From Candidatus Melainabacteria bacterium (GTDB taxonomy: Bacteria > Cyanobacteriota > Vampirovibrionia > Gastranaerophilales > Gastranaerophilaceae), in the NCBI GenBank assembly GCA_003258725.1, contig QHMG01000006.1:55124-119123 (forward strand): a DNA stretch of 64,000 nt, in the 5' to 3' direction. How positions within the stretch are numbered: position 1 is the stretch's first letter; every line of letters starts with the position of its first letter. The position numbers and the translations under genes are program-made. The notes under the pieces are model-generated. The model made no database searches. It saw only the letters and a list, made by a program, of their open reading frames with translations, and had not been told where the DNA came from. Positions 34,827 to 44,125 of this stretch are shown here, piece by piece.

Positions 34827-35672
34827 ATGCAAGAACTGATTAAAATATTATTTTTTGGCGATATTGTCGGTAAAATAGGCAGAAATGCCGTTACCGACTA
34901 TCTTGCCAATAATAAAGATAAATATGATTTTGTAATCGTGAATGCAGAAAATGCATCTCACGGTTTTGGTTTGACTCAAAAAAATTATAACCAGCTTGTT
35001 AATGCTGGAGTGGATTGCTTTACGTCTGGCAATCACATTTGGGATAAAAAAGAAATATTTAACTACATTGATAATGCGGATAAATTAGTTCGCCCTTTGA
35101 ATTACCCCGAAGGAACAAAGGGAGAGGGTTTTCGAATTTTTGATGTTAAAAAACATAAAATTTGTGTAATGAATTTCTTAGGACGTGTATTTATGCAACC
35201 TATGGATTCTCAATGGAAGATTATAGAAGAAAAGATTAAAGAAATTAAAGAGATTACACCAAATATTTTTGTGGATTTTCATGCCGAAGCAACAGCCGAA
35301 AAGATTTGTTTTGGCAGATTTTGTGCTAACTTTGGTGTGAGTGCATTTGTTGGAACTCATACTCATGTTCAAACAGCAGATGAAAAAATTATTAATAATA
35401 GTATGGCGTATATTACGGATGCAGGTTTTTGCGGTGCAGAAGATAGTGTTATAGGTATGGAATATACAACTTCACTTGCTAGAATGACAACATGCATGCC
35501 AGAACGCTTTGAAGTAGCTCAAGACAAGGTAGCTATAATTAATGCGGTTGAAATTACCTTAGATGCTTTAACAGGTAAGGCAACCGAAATAAAAAGAATT
35601 AATGACAAAATAGTATATGAAAATAATGGATTGGAGGTAGACTTTGATAATCAAAATAATCAAAAGTCCTGA
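34827..35672 (+). CDS. ymdB: YmdB-like metallophosphoesterase
   Basis: 281 residues of the TIGR00282/YmdB family. Metal-binding motifs FFGDIVGKIGRNAV, NAENASHGFGL, TSGNHIWDK, VDFHAEATAEK and GTHTHVQTAD are present. Bacillus YmdB is a 2',3'-cyclic nucleotide phosphodiesterase affecting biofilm and motility, and the gene commonly follows rny as here. The acidic, Asn-rich C-terminal tail (about 260-281) looks disordered. The next gene's ribosome binding site overlaps its stop. Confidence 0.92.
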   Translation: MQELIKILFFGDIVGKIGRNAVTDYLANNKDKYDFVIVNAENASHGFGLTQKNYNQLVNAGVDCFTSGNHIWDKKEIFNYIDNADKLVRPLNYPEGTKGEGFRIFDVKKHKICVMNFLGRVFMQPMDSQWKIIEEKIKEIKEITPNIFVDFHAEATAEKICFGRFCANFGVSAFVGTHTHVQTADEKIINNSMAYITDAGFCGAEDSVIGMEYTTSLARMTTCMPERFEVAQDKVAIINAVEITLDALTGKATEIKRINDKIVYENNGLEVDFDNQNNQKS

Positions 35673-35687
35673 TTGGAGGTGGAAATA

Positions 35688-36545
35688 ATGAAGCGTTCAG
35701 ATTTTCACATCCACACTAATTATTCAGATGGTGTGTTTACACCAGAAAAAATCGTAGATACAGCTTTAGAGGCAGGTTTGCAAGCAATTGCATTAACTGA
35801 TCACGATAATATTTTATCCTATGATATTGCGCAAAAATATTTAAATGAAATAGGTAAACAAGACGAACTTGAGATTATTCAAGGGGTTGAGGTAAACACA
35901 CTTTACAAAAATTATGAAGTCCACATTTTAGGTTACTTTATGAATCCTAATAATGAAGATTTTCAAAAGCTTATGAAGGCGCAACAACAAGCTAGAATTA
36001 ATCAAACACTTGAAATTATTGACCTGTTAGATAAAAAAGAAAATATAAAAATTTCTTTTGATTCAATTAAGGCTCAAGTTGCAGAAGGTGGAAGTATTGG
36101 ACGTCCACATATTGCAAAAGCCATTACAAATGCTGGCGGTACAAATAGCGTGATTGAAGCATATAGCAAGTATATTAACGATAATTCACCTGTTTATGTG
36201 CAAAGAAAAACGGTTTCACCTCAAGATGCGGTTGAAATTATCTATGATGCAGGTGGTGTTCCTGTAATTGCTCACCCCCATGATATTGACATTGCAGAGG
36301 ATTTAATTAAAGACTTAATGAACTACGGTTTGCGTGGTATTGAAGCATATCATAGAAAACATTCGCCTGCAGTTGTTGAATATTTTTCATCAATGGCAGA
36401 AAAATTAGGTTTGATTGTTACTGGAGGTTCAGATTTTCACGCACCAAACATTTTGAACGGTCAAATTCTTTTGGGCAAACACTTTATTCCTGAATGGATT
36501 TATGACAAACTTATTCAAGAGAAAAAACGCCTAGATATGGCTTAG
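35688..36545 (+). CDS. PHP-domain phosphoesterase
   Basis: 285 residues from ATG 35688, chosen because GGAGG (35675-35679) is well placed; a TTG five codons upstream is in frame but lacks a site. SDFHIHTNYSDGVFTP, LTDHDN, IQGVEVNT, RPHIAKAI, VIAHPHDI and GGSDFHAP are the PHP metal-binding motifs. Close relatives hydrolyse small nucleotides (3',5'-bisphosphate or oligonucleotide ends), a role fitting rny and ymdB, but the substrate is not determined. Confidence 0.9.
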   Translation: MKRSDFHIHTNYSDGVFTPEKIVDTALEAGLQAIALTDHDNILSYDIAQKYLNEIGKQDELEIIQGVEVNTLYKNYEVHILGYFMNPNNEDFQKLMKAQQQARINQTLEIIDLLDKKENIKISFDSIKAQVAEGGSIGRPHIAKAITNAGGTNSVIEAYSKYINDNSPVYVQRKTVSPQDAVEIIYDAGGVPVIAHPHDIDIAEDLIKDLMNYGLRGIEAYHRKHSPAVVEYFSSMAEKLGLIVTGGSDFHAPNILNGQILLGKHFIPEWIYDKLIQEKKRLDMA

Positions 36546-36555
36546 GAGTTAATTA

Positions 36556-37200
36556 ATGAAAAAACAAGCATTCACATTGGTCGAAATTATTGTAGTTATT
36601 TCTATTGTTGTTTTAACTGCTATAATTTTGATTCCCAATATTATTGATGATAATAAAAAATTACACACAATTTCTCAATGGAAACACACTTACAAAAATA
36701 TTGAATACGTGTTTTCTGCGATTAAAGCTCAATCAACGGAGACTGACAAGGTTGCAATTGAAAAAACTCGAACTAATGACGAAAGAGAAGTTGTATTGTG
36801 TGATTTATTAAATCCATATTTTAGAATGCAATCAGTTGTAGACCCAAAAACTTACAAAACATACTTTATGGACGGCTCTTTTGTAAATGAAAAGAGCGAG
36901 TATTATGTTAAAAACTTGCACACTACAAATTCAGGTATGGTTATAGGTGTAAAATGGTTGCTTGTTCCATCACAAGCGCAAAATTCTTTGCCTATCGCAA
37001 TGATAACAATTGATTTAAATGGTCTTAAAAAACCGAATAAATGGGGACATGATATTTTTGGCGTAAACATTTTTGTTGATAGAATTGAACCTTTTGGAGA
37101 GGAATATGATGAAATGCTTATGAAATCAGATTGTTCTAAAAAAGGTAAAGGCATTTCTTGTGCATCATACTATAACAATTATGGTGGTAGATTAAATTAG
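36556..37200 (+). CDS. type IV pilin-like / pseudopilin protein
   Basis: 214 residues. MKKQA-FTLVEIIVVISIVV shows a prepilin peptidase site with Ala rather than Gly before Phe, the +5 Glu and a hydrophobic helix (about 6-28). The rest is a soluble domain with a possible disulfide pair near the end (DCSKKGKGISCAS). Such proteins build type IV pili or type II secretion pseudopili; pilT at 20.6 kb supports a pilus system. It overlaps nth convergently by 9 bases. Confidence 0.82.
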   Translation: MKKQAFTLVEIIVVISIVVLTAIILIPNIIDDNKKLHTISQWKHTYKNIEYVFSAIKAQSTETDKVAIEKTRTNDEREVVLCDLLNPYFRMQSVVDPKTYKTYFMDGSFVNEKSEYYVKNLHTTNSGMVIGVKWLLVPSQAQNSLPIAMITIDLNGLKKPNKWGHDIFGVNIFVDRIEPFGEEYDEMLMKSDCSKKGKGISCASYYNNYGGRLN

Positions 37201-37821
37201 TTTTGCGCAATATTTTTCAATTGGACAGCCTGTGCAGTTTGGTTTTTGCGGTTTGCAGACATTTTGCCCATGTGTAACGATGAGAGTATTAATGTCTATC
37301 CAATATTTTTGAGGTAATTTTTTGCGAAGTGCAAATTCTGTTTCTTCTGGATTTTTTGTTTTGACGTAACCAAGTCGGTTGAAAATTCTGTGAACATGCA
37401 CATCGACGCAAATGGCTGGTTTGTTGAAACCTCTTGCTACAACTAAGTTTGCGGTTTTTCTGCCAACTCCATTGAATTTGCAAAGTTCATCAATGTTGCA
37501 AGGAACTTTGCCGTTGTATTTTTCAACTATTTCTTTTGAAAGCTGAATAATTTGTCGAGCTTTATTTGCGTAAAATCCTACAGGATAAATGGCTTTAGAT
37601 AAATCTTCTTCGGAAACCTTCATCATTTCTTGAGGTGTTTTTGCTAGTTCCAACATTCTTAAAGTTGCAGGATAAGTTGTTTTATCGTTTGTTCGAAGGC
37701 TTAAAATACACGCAATTAGCACTAAATAGGGGTCGTTAAAACTATCCATTAAACATACAAAATCGCTCTTTTGTTGTTTTGCTTCTTGCAAAAGTCTTAC
37801 AATTTCGTCGATATCGCTCAT
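37192..37821 (-). CDS. nth: endonuclease III
   Basis: 209 residues, the usual length. A base-excision-repair glycosylase/AP lyase for oxidised pyrimidines. The helix-hairpin-helix LCKFNGVGRKTANLVV carries the catalytic Lys, VDVHVHRIFNRLG the catalytic Asp, and CKPQKPNCTGCPIEKYC is the C-x6-C-x2-C-x5-C iron-sulfur site. Its start overlaps the lpxK stop by 4 bases, so it is the tail of the mla-lpxK unit. Confidence 0.96.
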   Translation of the reverse strand: MSDIDEIVRLLQEAKQQKSDFVCLMDSFNDPYLVLIACILSLRTNDKTTYPATLRMLELAKTPQEMMKVSEEDLSKAIYPVGFYANKARQIIQLSKEIVEKYNGKVPCNIDELCKFNGVGRKTANLVVARGFNKPAICVDVHVHRIFNRLGYVKTKNPEETEFALRKKLPQKYWIDINTLIVTHGQNVCKPQKPNCTGCPIEKYCAKLI

Positions 37822-38828
37822 TTCAATATGCTTTCTACGTCTAGTTCTAATTTTAATTTTAACGCATAAATATTGTCTAAATCAAATTCTGCAAGTTTTA
37901 CCGCATCTTTTTCTGTTGTGACAATGTTTCCGTGTAATTTTGCAACTTCGCTGTATTTATATTGGTGGTGATCGTCAAAAGTTATAGTGTCAAGTAAATT
38001 AAACTTTTGTCGTACAAAGTCGTAAAATTGTTCAGGCTGTCCGATTGCGCACATTGCAAAAACGTCAGATTTTAATGGTAAAACGTCAGTTGTTTTTATA
38101 TTGTAGGTAAAACTAGGAACAACATTACACACAAAAGTTTTACGCTTGTCAAAAATGTTTTCAAAAATATCAGTTACAACAGGTTTTGAAGTTTTATTCA
38201 TAATAAGCAATTTATCAGCTCTTTTTAACCCGTTTAAATCTTCCCTCAACGGCCCTGCTGGAAGGTGTTTCCCGTTACCAAACATTTTTTCGCTATCAAC
38301 CAAAACAAGATTTAAATCTCTTTGAATTTTTCTATGCTGAAAAGCATCATCAAGAATTATAATTTCAACTCCAAAGTGTTTAATTGCTTCATTTGCGGCT
38401 TTAACTCTGTTAGAGCAAGTTAAAACGTAAGCGTTGTTGATGTTTTGAGCAAACCAATAAGGCTCATCACCAATTTCTTCTGCCGTAAAGAAGATTTCGT
38501 TGTTAGCTGAAACGACGTGAACATCTTTATTTGATAGTTTTCCGCCATAACCTCTAGAGATAATTGCAACTTTTTTCCCTTGAGAAATGTAATGTTTTGC
38601 AAGCTCTGCAACAACAGGAGTTTTTCCAACTCCGCCTGTTGTAAGATTTCCCACTGAAATTACATAAGCATTAACCTTTTCAGATTCTAAAATTCCTCTA
38701 TCATATAGGTCATTTCTTATTTCTGTAATTTTGCTATAAAACATTGCCATAAAATCTAAGATTGGTTCAAGCCAAGCATTAGATTTTATGTTGTAGTGTA
38801 TTTTGGTAATTTCGTTTTTTAAATTCAT
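37818..38828 (-). CDS. lpxK: tetraacyldisaccharide 4'-kinase
   Basis: 336 residues. Walker A is in VGNLTTGGVGKTPVVAEL (about 57-74), followed by ISRGYGGK, GDEPYWFAQN, DDAFQHRKIQRDLN and LPAGPLREDLNGLKRAD. LpxK adds the 4'-phosphate to the lipid A precursor, so this organism makes lipid A and has an outer membrane. It follows mlaD by 3 bases. Other lpx genes are not in the window. Confidence 0.96.
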   Translation of the reverse strand: MNLKNEITKIHYNIKSNAWLEPILDFMAMFYSKITEIRNDLYDRGILESEKVNAYVISVGNLTTGGVGKTPVVAELAKHYISQGKKVAIISRGYGGKLSNKDVHVVSANNEIFFTAEEIGDEPYWFAQNINNAYVLTCSNRVKAANEAIKHFGVEIIILDDAFQHRKIQRDLNLVLVDSEKMFGNGKHLPAGPLREDLNGLKRADKLLIMNKTSKPVVTDIFENIFDKRKTFVCNVVPSFTYNIKTTDVLPLKSDVFAMCAIGQPEQFYDFVRQKFNLLDTITFDDHHQYKYSEVAKLHGNIVTTEKDAVKLAEFDLDNIYALKLKLELDVESILK

Positions 38829-38831
38829 AAT

Positions 38832-40196
38832 CTAGAACATTAATCTGAATAATAAAAATCTCTTATTCAATTTATCTGTGAATTTTCTTAAATTGCTTGC
38901 TGTTTTAGCTACGTCGTTAAGAGTTTGTGTCATTTGACATTTTTCATTTGGACTCATAGAATTTACAACTTCTAACGCTTTTGACAAGTCAATCATAGCT
39001 TTATTTACGTTAGAAACAGTTTCAAACACTTGAGTTTTTAGCTTTTGGTCTTTAGTCATCATATTAACAGATGCACTAATTTCGTTTACGTTGCTAACAA
39101 TTGCGTTCAAGTCAGCGCCAAGTTGTTTAGCATCTGTGTTATCCATAACTTTGTTTAGATTGTTGGCAAAGTTTGTCATTGCTTTTGTTGCTTCAAACAT
39201 TGTAGGCTTAAATTGAGGGTCGCCAGCAATATTATCAGCAAGTTTTGTAAGTTTATCAAAGTTTTTAGTAAAGCTATCAAGCATTTTCATCATTTGGTTC
39301 AAGTCTTCATTAGAAGAATCAATCAATTTTTCAGCTTTTTCCATAGTTGTTGTAGCTTGAGCTGTTAAGGCGTTGATGTTTACAACAGATTGTTTTAAAT
39401 CTCGGATAACTTTATCTGATAATAAATCGTTAACTTTTTGGTTAGTTTCAGTCAATGATGCAGCAGCTTTATATTGCAAATCCATAAAGTCAGAAATTCT
39501 CATTGGCTCAATTACTGTATAAGGTGAATCTGTTTGAGGGTATGGCAACGCTTCATTGTCAAGCGCAGAAATTCTCATTTTGTTTACACCTTTAGTTTTA
39601 ATTTGTTCACCCTTCATAAATTCAGGTAAAATTAATCCTGGTAAGTTTACGATATAGTCAATTTTATATGCATAAGTGGTTTTTACCTTATCTTGCATTA
39701 AAAGAGGAATTGTTTTAGTTAAAACAACTCTTGTATCCTTGATGTAGCCTACATCATAATATTTGTCATCAAGTTTTATTTCAACAGGATCATCTTTAAA
39801 AATTAAGTTTTTACCAACAACAGGCAAGTATAAAGTTCTTGTTTTTGGTGGTGTAATTTCAAGGAATTGTTCACCAATTAAGCCAGATTGTTGAATGGAA
39901 ATCATAGAGGCTTTTGGAATTGTAATATTAGGTTCTGTTATAACAAACTTCAATTTTACGTAGCTTTTTTCACCGTTAACGACAGGTGTAATTTCTTCTA
40001 CTTGACCGACTCTAAGCCCCATCATTTGTACGCCTGAGCCAGCTCTCATGCCGTTTACGTCTTTGAAATGTACTTCAATTCTTTCAGCAGATGAGAAGGC
40101 TCTACCTTTCACCCATAGAATTGTAAGAATTAAAATTACAAGAGCTACAAGTGTTAAAACGCCTACTTTGAATGATGATGATTTAATTTTATCCAT
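38832..40196 (-). CDS. mlaD: MCE-family lipid transport protein (MlaD-like)
   Basis: 454 residues. One N-terminal membrane helix (VGVLTLVALVILILTILWV), an MCE domain (about 35-115, with GLRVGQVEEI and GLIGEQFLEI), and a long helical C-terminal region (about 225-445) ending FLLFRLMF. It is over twice the length of E. coli MlaD and closer to cyanobacterial/TGD2-type MCE proteins. It would form the periplasmic lipid channel between the MlaE permease and the outer membrane. Third gene of mlaE-mlaF-mlaD-lpxK-nth. Confidence 0.9.
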   Translation of the reverse strand: MDKIKSSSFKVGVLTLVALVILILTILWVKGRAFSSAERIEVHFKDVNGMRAGSGVQMMGLRVGQVEEITPVVNGEKSYVKLKFVITEPNITIPKASMISIQQSGLIGEQFLEITPPKTRTLYLPVVGKNLIFKDDPVEIKLDDKYYDVGYIKDTRVVLTKTIPLLMQDKVKTTYAYKIDYIVNLPGLILPEFMKGEQIKTKGVNKMRISALDNEALPYPQTDSPYTVIEPMRISDFMDLQYKAAASLTETNQKVNDLLSDKVIRDLKQSVVNINALTAQATTTMEKAEKLIDSSNEDLNQMMKMLDSFTKNFDKLTKLADNIAGDPQFKPTMFEATKAMTNFANNLNKVMDNTDAKQLGADLNAIVSNVNEISASVNMMTKDQKLKTQVFETVSNVNKAMIDLSKALEVVNSMSPNEKCQMTQTLNDVAKTASNLRKFTDKLNKRFLLFRLMF

Positions 40197-40239
40197 GTTT
40201 ACTTACCTATTTTAAATTAATTTAATTATATCAAAAAAA

Positions 40240-40959
40240 CTACTCTGTTAACATTTTCATTGGACCTGTTAACGATGATGTTACAAACTGTTTAGTGTAA
40301 TCGTTTCCTGCATTGCGCATTTCTTGAGGTGTGCCTTGAAAAACTGCTTTACCGTCATATAGCATAAGTACTTGATCAGCAGTTCTCATAATGGTTGACA
40401 TTTGGTGGGTTACAACGATAGAAGATGCGTGAGTTGTTTCTTTTAATCTCACAATGTAGTCTTCAATCAAGGTTGAAGAAATTGGGTCTAAGCCAGCGGT
40501 TGGTTCGTCGTAAAGTATTGTCTTAGGGTTTGTCACTATTGCACGGGCAAAACTTACACGCTTTTGCATACCACCGGAAAGTTCTGATGGAAATTTGTTT
40601 TCAATTCCTTGCAAACCTACAAGTTTAAGTTTTTCTTCAACGATTTGTTTCAAATCCTCTTGAGAATATTTTTTGCGTAAATCTTTTCTTTCTTGAAGTG
40701 CAAAACTAATGTTGTCAAAGATATTTAAAGAGTCGAAAAGAGCAGAATATTGGAATACCATTGCAATATCACCATCAGAAGTTTGAATTGTTCCAGAATC
40801 AGCCTCTAAAAGTCCACAAATGATTTTTAAAATTGTACTTTTTCCCGAACCTGAAAAACCAACAATTGCTAATGTTTCGCCGTCTTTTACTTCAAACGAA
40901 ATATCTTTTAAAACTGTTTTATCATAAAATGATTTTACTAAATGTTCTACTTTTATCAT
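40240..40959 (-). CDS. mlaF: ABC transporter ATPase (MlaF-like)
   Basis: 239 residues. Walker A GFSGSGKST (about 34-42), Q loop VFQYSALFDSLN, signature LSGGMQKRVSFARAI, Walker B TILYDEPTAGLDP and the H-loop VTHQMS are complete. LDP and FDSLN are typical of the MlaF/MkL branch. It powers phospholipid transport between the membranes with MlaE and MlaD. 10 bases after mlaE. Confidence 0.95.
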   Translation of the reverse strand: MIKVEHLVKSFYDKTVLKDISFEVKDGETLAIVGFSGSGKSTILKIICGLLEADSGTIQTSDGDIAMVFQYSALFDSLNIFDNISFALQERKDLRKKYSQEDLKQIVEEKLKLVGLQGIENKFPSELSGGMQKRVSFARAIVTNPKTILYDEPTAGLDPISSTLIEDYIVRLKETTHASSIVVTHQMSTIMRTADQVLMLYDGKAVFQGTPQEMRNAGNDYTKQFVTSSLTGPMKMLTE

Positions 40960-40969
40960 AACTTTATCC

Positions 40970-41779
40970 TTAGAAGAAAAATGCTATTGAGAAAACTAAA
41001 TCCCAAATAACTATTGCGACAAACGACCAAACAACAGCTTTTGTTGTTGCTAAGCCGACGCCTTTTGCACCACCTTTTGCGATATAACCGCAAGTGCAGC
41101 TTATTAATGCAATTGTAAATCCATAAACAAAGGCTTTTGCAATTGCAACCTTGATATCATAAATATATAATCCTGCCCAAACTGATGAAAAATAAGCCTT
41201 GTAGCTTAATTCAGATGCCATAGTTGAAGCTAAGCCACCACCTAAAATACCAAAGGTGGATGCTACGATTAAAACGGGTGGCATCATTAAAGTTCCAGCA
41301 ATTACTCTAGGAACAAATAAATATTTTATAGGGTCAACACTTAAAACCTTCATTGCATCAATTTGTTCTGTAACACGCATAGTTGCAAGCTCTGAGGCTA
41401 AAGATGAACCAATCATAGAAATAATAGCAAAGCCCGACATAATAATACCAGTTTCACGAACAGTCAAAAGCGCAACCATCATACCTACGTAATTTCCACC
41501 GCCTTGCTTAACCATTTCACCAGCGACTTGCATTGCAACGATGATTGAAGTCATACTTACAATTGAAATAGTGATAGGCAATGAGCTTACACCAAAACGA
41601 GAGGACTGCTCTATGACTGCCTTCCAATTGATTTGCCCTGTGAAAATGTATCTTAGAGTAGACAGCCCTTGAATCATAATCTCTCCAAGTGTTGTAAAAA
41701 AAACTTCAAATTCATCTGCAATCAATTTTAAAAACTGAAATGTTGCAGTCTCTTTTAGCTGTTCCCTAAGTTGTTCCAT
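40970..41779 (-). CDS. mlaE: MlaE-family ABC transporter permease
   Basis: 269 residues with five or six membrane helices and the MlaE signature ASELATMRVTEQIDAMKVLSVDP split over about 142-164. It is the permease of the lipid transporter. The long start at 41779 has no Shine-Dalgarno and lies about where transcription would begin; an internal ATG before IQGLSTLRY has GGAGAG upstream. Length comparison with E. coli MlaE (260 residues) favours the long form, so the start is uncertain. Confidence 0.93.
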   Translation of the reverse strand: MEQLREQLKETATFQFLKLIADEFEVFFTTLGEIMIQGLSTLRYIFTGQINWKAVIEQSSRFGVSSLPITISIVSMTSIIVAMQVAGEMVKQGGGNYVGMMVALLTVRETGIIMSGFAIISMIGSSLASELATMRVTEQIDAMKVLSVDPIKYLFVPRVIAGTLMMPPVLIVASTFGILGGGLASTMASELSYKAYFSSVWAGLYIYDIKVAIAKAFVYGFTIALISCTCGYIAKGGAKGVGLATTKAVVWSFVAIVIWDLVFSIAFFF

Positions 41780-41786
41780 TATGTCA

Positions 41787-41816
41787 ATTATACAACGAAT
41801 ACAGCTATAAAGGCAA
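41787..41816 (-). promoter_or_regulatory. possible promoter of mlaE-mlaF-mlaD-lpxK-nth
   Basis: Minus-strand TTGCCT (41816-41811), 18-base spacer and TATAAT (41792-41787). The -35 lies in the stem of the upstream gene's terminator. The predicted start is within a base or two of the mlaE ATG, implying a leaderless message. Confidence 0.45.
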
Positions 41817-41853
41817 TATGTTACATTCAGTTAAGAATGTAACATATTGCCTT
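41810..41853 (-). terminator. 19-bp perfect hairpin after gshA
   Basis: 41810-41828 (starting AAGGCAATATG) pairs perfectly with 41835-41853 around AGTTAA, 17 bases past the gshA stop on the minus strand. Confidence 0.8.
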
Positions 41854-41870
41854 ATCTTAATAAGATTATT

Positions 41871-43187
41871 TTATTCGGACACATATTCTATTAATTTATT
41901 AATATCTTTATTCCAAGAACCATACCAATTTTTTAAGATGATATCGGCAGGGCATAACCCTTGATAAGCCAAATCTTGAATAGGTTCTAAGTATCCTTCT
42001 TCGTTTTCATTTAAATCTTTCAAGCCGTTTTCAGAAATTGTCAATAATTCTTTTATAATGTCTTTTGCTTTTGTGTTGGCAAAAGGGGCTTGAGTTGCAA
42101 GTTTTGGAACATTATATCTTAATTCTGAAAAATGTTGAGGTTTATAGTTTTTAAACAATTCTTCAACTTCTTGCATTGATTTTTCTGAATATAAAATACC
42201 TTTATAAAAGGCTAGTAAGGTATATTGAAGTCCTTTACCTGCACAATCTTGGTTTCTTATTTCAATAAATTTTCTCAATCGAACATCAGGAAAATATAGG
42301 TTGGCAGAAAGTTTGAAATCGTCAAGATTTGCGATTTCACCCATATATTCATGTGTCATAAATTGTTCTAGCGACATTGTGCCGTTTATTGCGTGAACAT
42401 CATCTTCTCGTTGAAACATTATCATTGGAGTTTTTAAAATTTTATTTATATAATCATCAAAACTTTCTAAGTTTAGGTTTAATCCACATCTTTCAGAATC
42501 CGTATTAAGCCAAGCTAAAGCTCGGAAGGTTTTATAACCTGTATCAACACCACCCCTAATCGGAGAATTTGCAAACATTGCAGTAGCAAATGGAGATAGC
42601 ATATTTGCTAATCTAAATTTACGCATTGCATCTTCTTCGCTAATGTAATCAAAGCCAGCTTGGATTCCTGCAGTTTCTCGCATCATTACGTCAGATAAAA
42701 TTCCCCACAAGTAGTTTGCCATAATATGATATCTGCGTTTTGGTAAAAGTTTTATATTTTTGTAAGTAGATAAAATTGATACTCCATAATTCAAAAGTTT
42801 TATATCAAATTCATTTAAAATAGGTAATAAAGCCGAATCAATCTCTTTAATTTTTTGCTCTATTTTTTTGATACTTCTGTAAGGTTTTATACTCAATTCC
42901 ATTTGAGAACCTGGTTCAAGAGTTAGGGTGTTATGCAATTTTTTCAAGCCGATAATATTATTTTTATCTAGCAAATAATCCCAATTTTCGTTTCTTGCGT
43001 AAAGTCTAAGAACTTCACAAACTCCATCAATACCTTCGTAAGGCGCAGAATGGTTATTCTCCTTTAGGATTGGCAAGCGTTCGTATTCAAAACCTATTTT
43101 AAGTTCTTCTGTTGTAGCTTTAATTCCATCAATAAATATTTGTTTAACTTCTTTTAAATCTAATTTTTCTTTCAATAGTTTAGACAT
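41871..43187 (-). CDS. gshA: glutamate--cysteine ligase, plant/alphaproteobacterial type
   Basis: 438 residues. LKIGFEYERLPI, SAPYEGIDGVCEVLRLY, LEPGSQMELSIKP, LLPKRRYHIMANYLWG, MMRETAGIQAGFDY and FANSPIRGG follow the order seen in the plant and alphaproteobacterial ligases, rather than the E. coli family. It joins Glu to Cys in the first step of glutathione synthesis. No gshB is nearby. The MPKRRY-like region reads LPKRRY here. It has its own promoter and a strong terminator, so it is monocistronic. Confidence 0.85.
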   Translation of the reverse strand: MSKLLKEKLDLKEVKQIFIDGIKATTEELKIGFEYERLPILKENNHSAPYEGIDGVCEVLRLYARNENWDYLLDKNNIIGLKKLHNTLTLEPGSQMELSIKPYRSIKKIEQKIKEIDSALLPILNEFDIKLLNYGVSILSTYKNIKLLPKRRYHIMANYLWGILSDVMMRETAGIQAGFDYISEEDAMRKFRLANMLSPFATAMFANSPIRGGVDTGYKTFRALAWLNTDSERCGLNLNLESFDDYINKILKTPMIMFQREDDVHAINGTMSLEQFMTHEYMGEIANLDDFKLSANLYFPDVRLRKFIEIRNQDCAGKGLQYTLLAFYKGILYSEKSMQEVEELFKNYKPQHFSELRYNVPKLATQAPFANTKAKDIIKELLTISENGLKDLNENEEGYLEPIQDLAYQGLCPADIILKNWYGSWNKDINKLIEYVSE

Positions 43188-43209
43188 TACACATTCCTTT
43201 ATTATTTTT

Positions 43210-43239
43210 ATTATAACATTATTTAACTTATCAAATCAA
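43210..43239 (-). promoter_or_regulatory. promoter of gshA
   Basis: Minus-strand TTGATT (43239-43234), 18-base spacer and TATAAT (43215-43210), about 22 bases from the gshA ATG; an AAAGGA ribosome binding site lies between. Confidence 0.7.
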
Positions 43240-43282
43240 AAATGAAACACATTAGCCTGTTTGTGTTATAAATATTAGTAAT

Positions 43283-44125
43283 ATGGACTATTTAACACGA
43301 GCAAAATATTTTAGAACTAAAAAAAGACTAGGACAAAATTTTTTAATTAATGAAGAAGTTCTTCACGATATCATTGATTTTGCAGACCTTTCAAAAGACG
43401 ATATTGTTTTAGAAATTGGTCCCGGAGTTGGTTTTTTAACAGAACTTTTGATTAAACATGCCGGCATGGTCATTGCGGTTGAACTTGACGAAGATGCTGT
43501 AAAAGTTTTGCGAGAACTTGATGCGCCAAATTTGAAAATAGTTCATCAAGATATTTTAAAAACGGATATTGCAGAACTTGTTGAAGGGAAGAAAATTAAG
43601 GTTGTTGCGAATATTCCATATTATATTACAAGCCCAATTATTGCTCATTTGTTAGGCGAAATAGACGATTTAAACAACAAAAACAGAGCTTGTGTTAAAG
43701 ACATTATTCTTATGGTACAAGAAGAAGTTGCAAGAAGAATTGTCGCAACAGAAAAATCTGCTAGTAAGCAATATGGACTATTAACAATACTTTCTCAATT
43801 CTGGGCGGATTGTTCATTGCTTAGAATTGTTGGACAGCGATCTTTTTATCCAGCTCCAAAAGTTACGTCAGCACTTGTAAGATTAAAAGTGAATGATAAA
43901 CCAAGATTAGAATTATCGGATTACACTCATTTTAGAAAGACAATAAAAGCTGCATTTGGTCAACGTAGAAAAAATATTAAAAATGCACTTGTAAATGGTG
44001 GTTTTGACAAAGAAAAAGTGCAAACTGCACTTAAAAACTTAAATATTGATGAAAACGCAAGAGGTGAAAGTCTTTCTATTGAGATATTAGGCAAGATTTC
44101 AGAGGAATTATGCAAGTTAAAGTAA
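43283..44125 (+). CDS. rsmA: 16S rRNA dimethyladenosine transferase
   Basis: 280 residues (KsgA family). KKRLGQNFLINEEVLHDII, the SAM motif VLEIGPGVGFLTELL, VVANIPYYITSPI (the NIPY catalytic motif) and FYPAPKVTSALVRL are conserved. It dimethylates A1518 and A1519 of 16S rRNA late in 30S assembly. The ATG has no Shine-Dalgarno and a TATAAA lies only 10 bases upstream, so the message may be nearly leaderless. It overlaps ispE by 16 bases. Confidence 0.96.
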   Translation: MDYLTRAKYFRTKKRLGQNFLINEEVLHDIIDFADLSKDDIVLEIGPGVGFLTELLIKHAGMVIAVELDEDAVKVLRELDAPNLKIVHQDILKTDIAELVEGKKIKVVANIPYYITSPIIAHLLGEIDDLNNKNRACVKDIILMVQEEVARRIVATEKSASKQYGLLTILSQFWADCSLLRIVGQRSFYPAPKVTSALVRLKVNDKPRLELSDYTHFRKTIKAAFGQRRKNIKNALVNGGFDKEKVQTALKNLNIDENARGESLSIEILGKISEELCKLK

